From Flavobacteriales bacterium (GTDB taxonomy: Bacteria > Bacteroidota > Bacteroidia > Flavobacteriales_F > PHOS-HE28), in contig JACJZJ010000004.1 of NCBI GenBank assembly GCA_020635675.1, forward strand, positions 310,001 through 374,000: a stretch of 64,000 nucleotides of DNA, given 5' to 3'. The position numbers were made by a program, and so were the translations under genes. Each line of letters starts with the position of its first letter. The first letter of the stretch is position 1. Shown piece by piece: positions 1 through 7,902 of this stretch. The notes beneath the pieces are model-generated. The model was not told the origin of the DNA, did no database searches, and saw nothing but the letters and a program-made list of their open reading frames with translations.

Positions 1-2
1 AT

Positions 3-98
3 TTCGACTGGCAACGCGCCGCGAAGGTCCTCGACCGGGCGATCGCTGGTGCCACCCTTCCGGCCGGAACGGAGCAACCACCTGCACAGGTGGGTTAA
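3..98 (+). CDS. C-terminal fragment of a truncated gene, unknown (possibly glycosyltransferase)
   Basis: An open frame enters from the left edge and ends at TAA (96-98). It encodes about 31 residues beginning FDWQRAAKVLDRAI and ending in a Pro/Gln-rich tail. The FDW-x-x-A-A-K-V pattern resembles the last helix of many GT4-type glycosyltransferases, but the fragment is too short to prove the family. The frame is codon-plausible and runs in the same direction as ribBA, whose -7 box overlaps its stop codon. It could also be chance coding; only sequence to the left of the window can settle it. Confidence 0.4.
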   Translation, partial: FDWQRAAKVLDRAIAGATLPAGTEQPPAQVG

Positions 99-103
99 CT
101 TTG
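96..103 (+). promoter_or_regulatory. -7 promoter box of ribBA
   Basis: TAACTTTG is an exact match to the Bacteroidota -7 consensus TAnnTTTG. It ends 39 nt before the ribBA ATG at 143 and overlaps the stop codon of the upstream fragment. No clear -33 TTG is visible. Confidence 0.6.
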
Positions 104-142
104 CGGACGGGGCACAGCACCGCTGCTGGCCCATCCCGGACC

Positions 143-1366
143 ATGGAAGAAGCACTTGACCCCATCGAGGAAGCCATCGCCGACATCCGTGCCGGCAAGG
201 TGGTGATCGTGGTGGACGATGAGGACCGTGAGAACGAGGGGGACCTCCTCACCGCCGCCCATAACGCCACACCGGAGGTGATCAACTTCATGGCCAAGCA
301 CGGGCGCGGACTGATCTGCACCCCCCTGACCGAGGAACGTTGCGAAGAATTGGGGTTGGACCTCATGGTGAGCGACAATACCGCCCTGCACAACACCCCG
401 TTCACCGTAAGTGTGGACGTGAAGGGCCGTGGTACCACGACGGGTATCTCGGCCAGCGACCGCGCCAGGACCATCGAAGCCCTGATCGACCCGACCACCC
501 GCCCCGACGACCTGGCCAGACCCGGGCACATCTTCCCGCTCAAAGCCAAGAGGGGCGGTGTACTCCGACGCACGGGCCATACCGAGGCAGCGGTGGATCT
601 GGCCCGCCTGGCCGGTCTCGAACCCGCCGGGGTGATCGTGGAGATCATGAACGATGATGGAACGATGGCCCGTTTGCCGGAGCTGCGGACAATGGCTGAC
701 CGGTTCGGGCTCAAGTTGATCTCCATCGCGGACCTCGTTGCCTATCGGATGCGCACGGAAAGGCTGATCGAACGTCAGGTGGAGGTGAAGCTGCCTACCG
801 AGCATGGGGACTTCCAATTGATCGCCTACAGACAGACCACCACCGATGAGGAGCACCTCGCGTTGGTGAAGGGGGAATGGGCACCCGATGAACCGGTCCT
901 CGTCCGCGTGCACTCCTCATGCGTGACGGGCGACATCTTCGGCAGCCATCGCTGCGACTGCGGCCCGCAGTTGCATGCGGCCATGCGCCAGATCGAAGCG
1001 GCCGGAAAGGGCGTTCTCGTCTACATGCAGCAGGAGGGCCGGGGGATCGGCCTTGTGAACAAACTGAGGGCGTACAAGCTGCAGGAGGAGGGCCACGATA
1101 CCGTGGAGGCCAACCTGATGCTCGGATTCGACATGGATGCCAGGGACTATGGTGTAGGTGCCCAGATCCTGCACGATCTCGGAGTACGCCGCATGCGCCT
1201 GCTCACCAACAACCCACGGAAGCGGACGGGGTTGATCGGCTACGGGCTGGAGATCGTGGAGAACCTGCCCATCGAGGTGGAGCCCAATGAACACAATGCG
1301 GGCTACCTCCTCACCAAGAAGCTCAAACTCGGCCATCAGCTGAGCCTGGGACGCAGGGGTCATTGA
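143..1366 (+). CDS. ribBA: Bifunctional 3,4-dihydroxy-2-butanone-4-phosphate synthase / GTP cyclohydrolase II (RibBA)
   Basis: This cytoplasmic bifunctional enzyme supplies both precursors of riboflavin: DHBP from ribulose 5-phosphate and the pyrimidine from GTP. The protein has 407 residues, the usual RibBA length. The N-terminal DHBP synthase half carries DDEDRENEGDL (about residues 25-35), RPGHIFPL and HTEAAVDL. The C-terminal cyclohydrolase half has the zinc cysteines in SSCVTGDIFGSHRCDC and the catalytic QEGRGIGL. An in-frame TTG at 101 would add 14 residues, but that codon lies inside the -7 box, so ATG 143 is preferred. Its stop overlaps the convergent tamB stop by 7 bp. All active-site motifs are present. 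Confidence 0.95.
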   Translation: MEEALDPIEEAIADIRAGKVVIVVDDEDRENEGDLLTAAHNATPEVINFMAKHGRGLICTPLTEERCEELGLDLMVSDNTALHNTPFTVSVDVKGRGTTTGISASDRARTIEALIDPTTRPDDLARPGHIFPLKAKRGGVLRRTGHTEAAVDLARLAGLEPAGVIVEIMNDDGTMARLPELRTMADRFGLKLISIADLVAYRMRTERLIERQVEVKLPTEHGDFQLIAYRQTTTDEEHLALVKGEWAPDEPVLVRVHSSCVTGDIFGSHRCDCGPQLHAAMRQIEAAGKGVLVYMQQEGRGIGLVNKLRAYKLQEEGHDTVEANLMLGFDMDARDYGVGAQILHDLGVRRMRLLTNNPRKRTGLIGYGLEIVENLPIEVEPNEHNAGYLLTKKLKLGHQLSLGRRGH

Positions 1367-4300
1367 TCCCCGATCGTGTCCTTCCGGCGTGTGAAAATGC
1401 TCTTGAAGCGCCGCCAGAGGTCGCGCGCATCGTCGAACTCCTCGCGGTAGGTCAGCCCCGCCCCTTGGGTCGTGGGTGCCTGGTCCACCTGGTTCAGGTT
1501 CCGATCATTGCTTTGGCTGAAGGCTTTCAACCGCAGCTTGCCATCGTCGGTCAGCAGATACTCCAGGGCGAAATCACCGACCAGCGTATTCCCCTGTGCG
1601 CTCGATCGTGTTCCGTACTGCACACCGACGTTCGTGCTGAGCAGCAGTCGCTCATTGAAAAGCTGGGTGCTGACGGCAAGCTCGAGCTCATCCTGGGTAA
1701 GTGCATCCCCCGGACGGTAGTTCACGCCGAGGTCGACGTCGTTGCTCAATTGGCTCAGCCAGTTGCTCACCTGATTGCTCAGCAATTCGCTCCCGGTGGT
1801 ACCCACCACGTTGGAACCCGTGGCTGAATTGGCATCGCCCTGACCGAAGCGGTCCACGGGCAGGAAACGGTTCAGCACGATCAACGCGAACGCCTGTCGA
1901 TCCAGCTCGTCCTTGTCGCTCAAAAGGCTGTTCACCTGCGTGCGCGTGCCTTCGTCCACGCTCGGCAGGCGGATGTCGAAGCCGATATCCGGGTTCTCCA
2001 GGCGGTCCGTCAAATGCATGAGCACCTCAACGGGAACACGTTTCGTGTAGGCGTCGGTGCGCTCGTCGGGGATGATGTCATAGAGGGGCGCTCGCAGGCG
2101 GTACACCGCGTCCAGGGCCAGCTGTGCATCGAACGGGTCGCCATACCAGGTGATGTGTCCACCGGGTTCCACATCGAACCGTTTGTTCACCACGCGTCTC
2201 AATGTGAACAGGTACTGGCCGTCCGTCACCTCCATATCCCCCCGCATCTTGAACTCGCCGCTGGGTGTGACCTGCATCTGGATGTTTCCCCTGCCGCTCC
2301 CCGAGAGGATATCCCCGACGGTGGGATCGAAGATCAGTTCGAACCGCGCGTCAGGTGTCACTTCCACGTTCATGTCCAGGTCGATCCCGGAGAGGTCCAC
2401 AGCGGTATCGGCGGTATCGGTCCAGAGATCCCCCGCATGGAAACGCACGAAATCGATCCCGCTCACCTCGGTACTGCTTCCCAGCGGCAAACTGATCACC
2501 GTGCCCTTGTCCGCTTTGGCGTCCAGGGTGATCTGCAGGTTGTCCGTGTATCCGCTCACCTGCAGGTCACCCGTGGCGTAGGCCTTCCCATAGTACAGCT
2601 CGTTGTCCAACCCGGTCGTGTTCATGCAGAGGAAACGGTCCATGCCCAGCGTGATGTCGAAGTTCCAATCGGTGAACCCGTGATGGATGATCGTACCGAT
2701 GGCGCTGGCCTCATGACCCTCCTCGTCGATAAGCTTGACGAAGTCGAGCGTGAACATGTCCGGAAGGATGCGGACCTCGTGCGTGAAGTGATAGAACGTG
2801 TTGAGGTAGGCGATGCGCAGACCGGCGTCCTTCAGGAAGGCGTTGCCTTCCACGAGGGGAACGGCGAAAGTGCCACCGACATGGACCTTGCCGGTGACCT
2901 GCCCCTGGATGTCGCTGATCTCCCCTGGCAGGTACGGGTCCAGAAAAGCAAGATCGAACTGGTCCAGGTCCAATTCAAGATCGAGCTGCTCCTTCTCACT
3001 GGTGGGCACGACGCGACCGCTGAAATCGAGCGCCTTCAACGTATCGCGCAACACCTGCCCGCTCACCTGCATGGCCCTGTCGCTCCGGCTCCATTGCGCG
3101 GAGAAGCGGATGTCGCCAACAGGACGGTCGTTCACCGCCAGACTGTCCAGACACAAGTAGCTGAAGAAATACGGTGTTCCGAACGGATCGAACAACCGAC
3201 CATCACCGCTCAGACTTCCGTGTGCGGTGGGACCCGTGTAGAAAGGTCGGGCGTTCTCCAACCGGAAATCGTGGAGCTCGAAGGCGATGGCCTGAGCCGG
3301 GTCCCGGCTCAACGCGCCATCCACACGTACCTTCTGCCGGCCGTCAACGAGTTCCAGGCCCTGGATGTGCAGTGCGCTGCTGTCGAGAAGGAACGTGGCC
3401 ACCTGCGGATTCCGCCAGACCCCGCGCCCGAAATAGAGCCGTGAAGGAAGCATGTCGATGGTGACCCTGTCCGGGCCGAGGACCTGCCCCTGCAGGTCGA
3501 GTTCACCACTGGTGTTGTTGGTACTGCCGGCCCAGGCCATGCGGAGCTCCAATTCGTCCTGGTAGGCCTTCCCGGTGATGTCGATCCCGGTGATGTAGGT
3601 GCTGTCCGACAGGTCCTGTCTTTTGCTGCGGAAGGAGAGCGCGAGGACGTCCAGTGTCTTGTCCAGGATCACATGTACGGAATCGCTACCCAGGCCGGCA
3701 TAGCTGATATATGGCAGATCCGCCGTCAGGCCCACGTCGAACGTCCGGCTGTCGAATCGCCCTTCGAAAACAGCCCCCGGATCGAGGCGTAGGTCGGGCA
3801 AGGTGAGGTGCAGCAACGGGTCAATGTCCTTCACCCGCACATCGAACGTGAAGCGCTGGTCGTCCAGCGCATACTCGACCTGATCGCTCAGGGCGGGAAA
3901 GACACTGAAGAGCACGCTGCGCAAGGCCGTTGGAAGACGCGTGGGCAGGAAATCCCCATGCACATCGATATCGGCCAGGCCCGAGCGGAGTTGCAGCGCC
4001 TGCATTCCCTGGACCCGACCACTGGCGAGCGCCAGGTCCCCGAACAAGTAGGTGCTATCCTCGTCGCAATACTCCAGGCCCATGATCTGGAGCGTGCCCT
4101 TCAAGCTGTCAGGGGCCAGTTCACCATCGGCCTTCATCCTGAACGATACCTCGCCCAGGTGGGCTCGTGGCAGGAGCTTCAGTTCGTAGAGATCGGCGCG
4201 GGACACCGTGGCGGTGAAATCCACCTTCGGCCAGGTACCGCGGAGGTCCGCAAGACCATCGAACACGAGCTGCACAACCGGGTCGTCGCACTCCAGATGG

Positions 4301-5721
4301 CCATTGAAAAGCCTCCGCTCCAGTCGGCCGTTCAGCCGGATCCCCGAAACGACGTGATCATTGACGGTGAGCATCGGCACCTTACCGTCCAGGTCGGCAC
4401 GCATGGATGCCAGGTCGTTCCCCTTGGCATGGAGGCGCAGGTCACAGGCGATGGGTCCGAGCGTGGGATCCCGAAGGAGCGGTCCCGGGTCGAAGCCGTC
4501 CGTGGCCAGTTCACCTTCCAGTTCGAACACCCGACTTATCGTGTCGCGATCGAAGCTGATGTCCGCGCGAAGGATGCCCAGATCGGAACTTGCCCGCCCA
4601 AAAGCGGTAAAACTGTTGATGAAGCCCGTGAAGTTCCCGCGGAAAACGATCGGGCCCAGGGCCTCCAGTTCCGCAGGCACCTGCATGTGCTCCCCGGAGG
4701 TGAACGGAGCAATGGGTAGCGAGGCGATATCGGACCGGACCGTTGTCAGCCGATCGATGTCCAGGATGATGAACGTGTTGGCGATCACCGGCAATCCGTT
4801 CATTTCAATGGAGCCTGTGAAACGGGTCTCCCGACCATACCCGATATCCACGTTGCGTCCCTTCAGATCGGCGACGGTCCCATGATAATCGCCCCGGACC
4901 TCCATGGTCACATCGAGTCCTTCCAACGGCGGAGCGAAAAAGGCGATGTCCCTTGAGCAGACCTTCGAGGTATCGAGCGCGAGATCGAAGTCGACCGCAT
5001 CCGTGAACCGGTCGTAGTCGGACCAGTCCATCGTTCGGAAGGCAAGGTCACCACGCACCGCGCTGTTCGGTGTCACCATTTGAAGGCCGTCCACGATGAT
5101 CCCACGACCGCTGACCTGCGCGTTGCCGTCCATGTGGTCCAACACCAGACCGCTGCGCTCCTTGAACGCGACATGGTCCAATTGTGCCCGCACCGAATCG
5201 TCGATGACCACAAGGTCCCGACCGCGAACGTCCGCATGGTGCACGTCCACATGGTCGAAGTCCACACCGTAGGGGATCTGTCCTTCGCCGTGGTCGTCAT
5301 AGCTGAAGTGGAATCGCTGGATATCGAAGGTCCTGCATTGGATCACCCAAGGCGGGCCCGATGCGGTGGTATCCCCGCTGCCCAAAGCGGCGATCCAATC
5401 CGTGAGGTTGCTGTGTGCTGCGCCCCCCGGTCTGTCCAGACGAAAGCGGGCATCCCTCATGAACAGGGCCCCGACGGAAACATGATGGGAGCGCGGGTGG
5501 ACCCTCCAGCGATCCACCTTCAACCGGCCGGCAGCGAACAGGGTGTCCCCCTGGAGATCGGTCACCAGCACACCGTCAAAACGGCTCGGACCGAACATGC
5601 CGATGCGGAGGCGGTCGACCTTGATCCGGAAGCCCAGGTCATCGGATATCGCGGACAGCACTTTTTGCGCGATCCATGTTTGGACCGAGGCGGACGGCAG
5701 GACCACCAGACCGAGCACCAC
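1360..5721 (-). CDS. tamB: TamB-like translocation/assembly module protein (DUF490/AsmA-like)
   Basis: A very large (1453 aa or more) envelope protein of the TamB/AsmA-like family. Members bridge inner and outer membranes with a long lipid-conducting beta groove and help outer-membrane protein or phospholipid delivery. The protein is an extended series of beta-rich repeats, and the last 400 residues resemble the C-terminal TamB domain (for example GNIQMQVTPSGEFKMRGD and FALIVLNRFLP). The first canonical in-frame start is GTG 5721. The expected N-terminal anchor (KRLLRWAGW then a hydrophobic run of about 15 residues) is encoded in the same frame just upstream (about 5775-5722), where no ATG, GTG or TTG exists; see finding. 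It is divergent from tsaD, a common Bacteroidota arrangement, and convergent with ribBA. A weak -7 box, TAATTTCG, lies at 5851-5858. Confidence 0.85.
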   Translation of the reverse strand: MVLGLVVLPSASVQTWIAQKVLSAISDDLGFRIKVDRLRIGMFGPSRFDGVLVTDLQGDTLFAAGRLKVDRWRVHPRSHHVSVGALFMRDARFRLDRPGGAAHSNLTDWIAALGSGDTTASGPPWVIQCRTFDIQRFHFSYDDHGEGQIPYGVDFDHVDVHHADVRGRDLVVIDDSVRAQLDHVAFKERSGLVLDHMDGNAQVSGRGIIVDGLQMVTPNSAVRGDLAFRTMDWSDYDRFTDAVDFDLALDTSKVCSRDIAFFAPPLEGLDVTMEVRGDYHGTVADLKGRNVDIGYGRETRFTGSIEMNGLPVIANTFIILDIDRLTTVRSDIASLPIAPFTSGEHMQVPAELEALGPIVFRGNFTGFINSFTAFGRASSDLGILRADISFDRDTISRVFELEGELATDGFDPGPLLRDPTLGPIACDLRLHAKGNDLASMRADLDGKVPMLTVNDHVVSGIRLNGRLERRLFNGHLECDDPVVQLVFDGLADLRGTWPKVDFTATVSRADLYELKLLPRAHLGEVSFRMKADGELAPDSLKGTLQIMGLEYCDEDSTYLFGDLALASGRVQGMQALQLRSGLADIDVHGDFLPTRLPTALRSVLFSVFPALSDQVEYALDDQRFTFDVRVKDIDPLLHLTLPDLRLDPGAVFEGRFDSRTFDVGLTADLPYISYAGLGSDSVHVILDKTLDVLALSFRSKRQDLSDSTYITGIDITGKAYQDELELRMAWAGSTNNTSGELDLQGQVLGPDRVTIDMLPSRLYFGRGVWRNPQVATFLLDSSALHIQGLELVDGRQKVRVDGALSRDPAQAIAFELHDFRLENARPFYTGPTAHGSLSGDGRLFDPFGTPYFFSYLCLDSLAVNDRPVGDIRFSAQWSRSDRAMQVSGQVLRDTLKALDFSGRVVPTSEKEQLDLELDLDQFDLAFLDPYLPGEISDIQGQVTGKVHVGGTFAVPLVEGNAFLKDAGLRIAYLNTFYHFTHEVRILPDMFTLDFVKLIDEEGHEASAIGTIIHHGFTDWNFDITLGMDRFLCMNTTGLDNELYYGKAYATGDLQVSGYTDNLQITLDAKADKGTVISLPLGSSTEVSGIDFVRFHAGDLWTDTADTAVDLSGIDLDMNVEVTPDARFELIFDPTVGDILSGSGRGNIQMQVTPSGEFKMRGDMEVTDGQYLFTLRRVVNKRFDVEPGGHITWYGDPFDAQLALDAVYRLRAPLYDIIPDERTDAYTKRVPVEVLMHLTDRLENPDIGFDIRLPSVDEGTRTQVNSLLSDKDELDRQAFALIVLNRFLPVDRFGQGDANSATGSNVVGTTGSELLSNQVSNWLSQLSNDVDLGVNYRPGDALTQDELELAVSTQLFNERLLLSTNVGVQYGTRSSAQGNTLVGDFALEYLLTDDGKLRLKAFSQSNDRNLNQVDQAPTTQGAGLTYREEFDDARDLWRRFKSIFTRRKDTIGDQ

Positions 5722-5810
5722 AAGAATGAGCAGCAGGAAAATGGACCATCCGGCCCAGCGTAACAGGCGCTTCGTCCATCGTGCGATCCCCGGGCTGGCC
5801 AGCGTGAGCG

Positions 5811-5818
5811 TAGTTTTG
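5811..5818 (+). promoter_or_regulatory. -7 promoter box of tsaD
   Basis: TAGTTTTG is an exact TAnnTTTG match ending 28 nt before the tsaD ATG. It lies inside the region transcribed divergently toward tamB. Confidence 0.6.
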
Positions 5819-5846
5819 CCGGCTGTTCCGCAACAACCAGGCCTGG

Positions 5847-6896
5847 ATGGCGAAATTAGCCGCTGACCTCGAGCGGGGATCCACCCCGGAAGTGGTGCTC
5901 GGTATCGAGAGCTCCTGCGACGATACCGCTGCGGCCGTGCTGGTGGACGGCCATGTGCGTGCGAACGTGGTCGCAGGGCAGGAAGTGCACCGCCGTTGGG
6001 GCGGGGTGGTACCGGAGCTGGCCAGCCGTGCCCATCAGGAGAATCTTGTGCCCGTCGTGCACGAAGCGATGCGCCTCGCGAACATCGGCCCTTCCGACCT
6101 GACGGCCGTGGCGTTCACCCAAGGGCCGGGCCTGATCGGCGCCCTTCTCGTGGGGGCCTGTTTCGCCCGTTCCCTGGCCCAGGCGCTGTCCGTCCCTCTG
6201 ATCGCCGTGGACCACCTTCAGGCCCATGTTCTGGCCCATTTCATTCCGGGCCAGGGTAAGTCCCCGGAACTTCCCTTCCTGAACCTGACCGTGAGCGGCG
6301 GGCATACCCGCTTGGTCCTTGTCCGGTCCGCGTTGGATATGCAGGTCATCGGTACTACCAGGGACGATGCGGCGGGAGAGGCCTTTGACAAGGGGGCGAA
6401 GCTCCTCGGACTGGATTATCCAGGCGGACCGCTGATCGACCGATGGGCAAGGGAGGGGGATCCGAAGAGATATGCACTTCCGACCCCGCGCATGGATGGG
6501 CTGGACATGAGCTTCAGCGGGGTGAAGACCGCTTTCCGCGACCTGGTCCAAAGCGTGTCCGGGGGTGACCCGGAGCGCCTGAACGAGGAGCGTGCGCACC
6601 TCGCGGCCACTTTGCAGAACACGATCGTGAAGATCCTTGTTGAGCGTACCAAGGAAGCCGTGGAACGCACGGGGTGCACCCGGGTCGGTGTGTCGGGAGG
6701 TGTATCGGTGAACAGTGCGCTGCGCTCGGAAATGCTGCGCGCAGCGGATACCGGAGAGTGGAGCGTTCACTTCCCAAGACCGGAATACTGCACCGACAAC
6801 GCGGCCATGATCGCCACCGCCGGCCGCTTTCTACTGCATGCGGGTATCGTGGCCCCGCTCGATGTGGTGCCTCATGCGCGCCCACCGAAAGTGTGA
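5847..6896 (+). CDS. tsaD: tRNA N6-threonylcarbamoyladenosine (t6A37) transferase TsaD
   Basis: TsaD transfers threonylcarbamoyl to A37 of ANN-decoding tRNAs as part of the TsaB/D/E complex; it is an essential cytoplasmic enzyme. The protein has 349 residues. Family motifs are present: GIESSCDDTAAAV at the N-terminus, TQGPGLIGALLVG, the metal-binding histidines in DHLQAHVLAHF (His123, His127), SGGHT, the DAAGEAFDKGAKLLGL loop, and the late metal ligand in EYCTDNAAMIA. The short N-terminal extension (about 15 residues before VVLGIESS) is slightly longer than usual. TamB is divergent, and the next gene follows on the same strand with its own promoter. Confidence 0.96.
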   Translation: MAKLAADLERGSTPEVVLGIESSCDDTAAAVLVDGHVRANVVAGQEVHRRWGGVVPELASRAHQENLVPVVHEAMRLANIGPSDLTAVAFTQGPGLIGALLVGACFARSLAQALSVPLIAVDHLQAHVLAHFIPGQGKSPELPFLNLTVSGGHTRLVLVRSALDMQVIGTTRDDAAGEAFDKGAKLLGLDYPGGPLIDRWAREGDPKRYALPTPRMDGLDMSFSGVKTAFRDLVQSVSGGDPERLNEERAHLAATLQNTIVKILVERTKEAVERTGCTRVGVSGGVSVNSALRSEMLRAADTGEWSVHFPRPEYCTDNAAMIATAGRFLLHAGIVAPLDVVPHARPPKV

Positions 6897-6923
6897 ACGG
6901 AACATGGCACGCGACCCTTCGCC

Positions 6924-6931
6924 TATTTTTG
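6924..6931 (+). promoter_or_regulatory. -7 promoter box directly before the TPR gene (leaderless candidate)
   Basis: TATTTTTG is an exact TAnnTTTG match. It ends 5 nt before the ATG at 6937, so the expected transcription start would fall at or beside the start codon. Confidence 0.6.
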
Positions 6932-6936
6932 GCCCG

Positions 6937-7902
6937 ATGTGGAACCTGCGGCACGTCCTGCTTCTTTGTTCTGTACTCCCAGCCTTGTCCGGTCAAGGAC
7001 AGGATCCCGCATCGCTCCTGTCCACGGGTGACAGCCTGATCAGGACCGGCCACTACCAAAAGGCACTGGACGCGTTCGACGAGGCGGTGAAGGTGGCCCC
7101 GAGCGCCGCTACCTATTCGGCCCGGGCCAGAGCCTATTTCGCCATGGACCGGATCGACCGGTTCGTATCCGATGTGCAGCGTGCCATCGCCTTGGACAGC
7201 ATGTACGCCGAGGCGAACTACCAACGAGCTCTCTACGCCTATCAGGGCGAGGACTTCCCCTCTGCGGAACGATATGCCACCCGTGGGCTCGAAAATGCGG
7301 AGGATGCGGCACTGCGCACTCAATTGCTCCTGCTACGCGGGCAGACGCGCGCCGAGCTGCATTCCGGCATATCAGCGGCGGAGGACCTCAGGGAAGGCCT
7401 CAAGGCACGGCCGGACGACATCGAAGCCAACGCCACACTGGCACGGGTCTTGGACGAGATGCACGATCATGAGGGCGCACTACCGGTGCTGGCCCATCTG
7501 TGCGAACTGGAGCCGGAGAACGTCGGGCATTGGACCAATCGCGGGTTCGAGCTGGCGGCATTGGATCGCCATGAGGACGCACTGGCGATGTATGCGAAGG
7601 CCCTGGATATCGACAAGGACGAACCCGTCGCATTGAGCGATCGCGCATATTCCCTTCTCAAGCTCGGGCGCGAGGACGAGGCTATGAAGGACGTGGAGAA
7701 GAGCCTGCGCTACTATCCGGCGAATGCGTTCGCCCTGCGCACACGGGCCCTGCTGCGGTTGCGCAAAGGAGATCGTGACAAGGCCTGCTCCGACCTATCC
7801 CTCGCCCGTATCCTGGGTGGAGTGGACGACGTTGATGCCCTGATCCAGGAGCATTGCAACAACCTGCCCAGGGAGCGCCGCCAGGAACCTAGTCGACGAT
7901 GA
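6937..7902 (+). CDS. Secreted tetratricopeptide-repeat protein
   Basis: A protein of 321 residues with an N-terminal signal peptide (about residues 1-20, hydrophobic core HVLLLCSVLPALSG) followed by about eight TPR units. Units include DSLIRTGHYQKALDAFDEAV, AYFAMDRIDRF and GFELAALDRHEDALAMYAKA. TPR proteins act as protein-interaction scaffolds, here presumably in the periplasm; the partner is not known. The frame is open further upstream into tsaD, but ATG 6937 gives the signal peptide and sits just after a -7 box. The last 14 bp overlap the convergent gene at 7889. No enzymatic domain is visible. Confidence 0.85.
   Translation: MWNLRHVLLLCSVLPALSGQGQDPASLLSTGDSLIRTGHYQKALDAFDEAVKVAPSAATYSARARAYFAMDRIDRFVSDVQRAIALDSMYAEANYQRALYAYQGEDFPSAERYATRGLENAEDAALRTQLLLLRGQTRAELHSGISAAEDLREGLKARPDDIEANATLARVLDEMHDHEGALPVLAHLCELEPENVGHWTNRGFELAALDRHEDALAMYAKALDIDKDEPVALSDRAYSLLKLGREDEAMKDVEKSLRYYPANAFALRTRALLRLRKGDRDKACSDLSLARILGGVDDVDALIQEHCNNLPRERRQEPSRR

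Noticed and set aside
2014..3444. Long open frame antisense to tamB
   Set aside because: GC-rich DNA gives long open frames on the opposite strand; the protein is a low-complexity shadow without a recognisable domain, while the minus-strand frame has TamB features.
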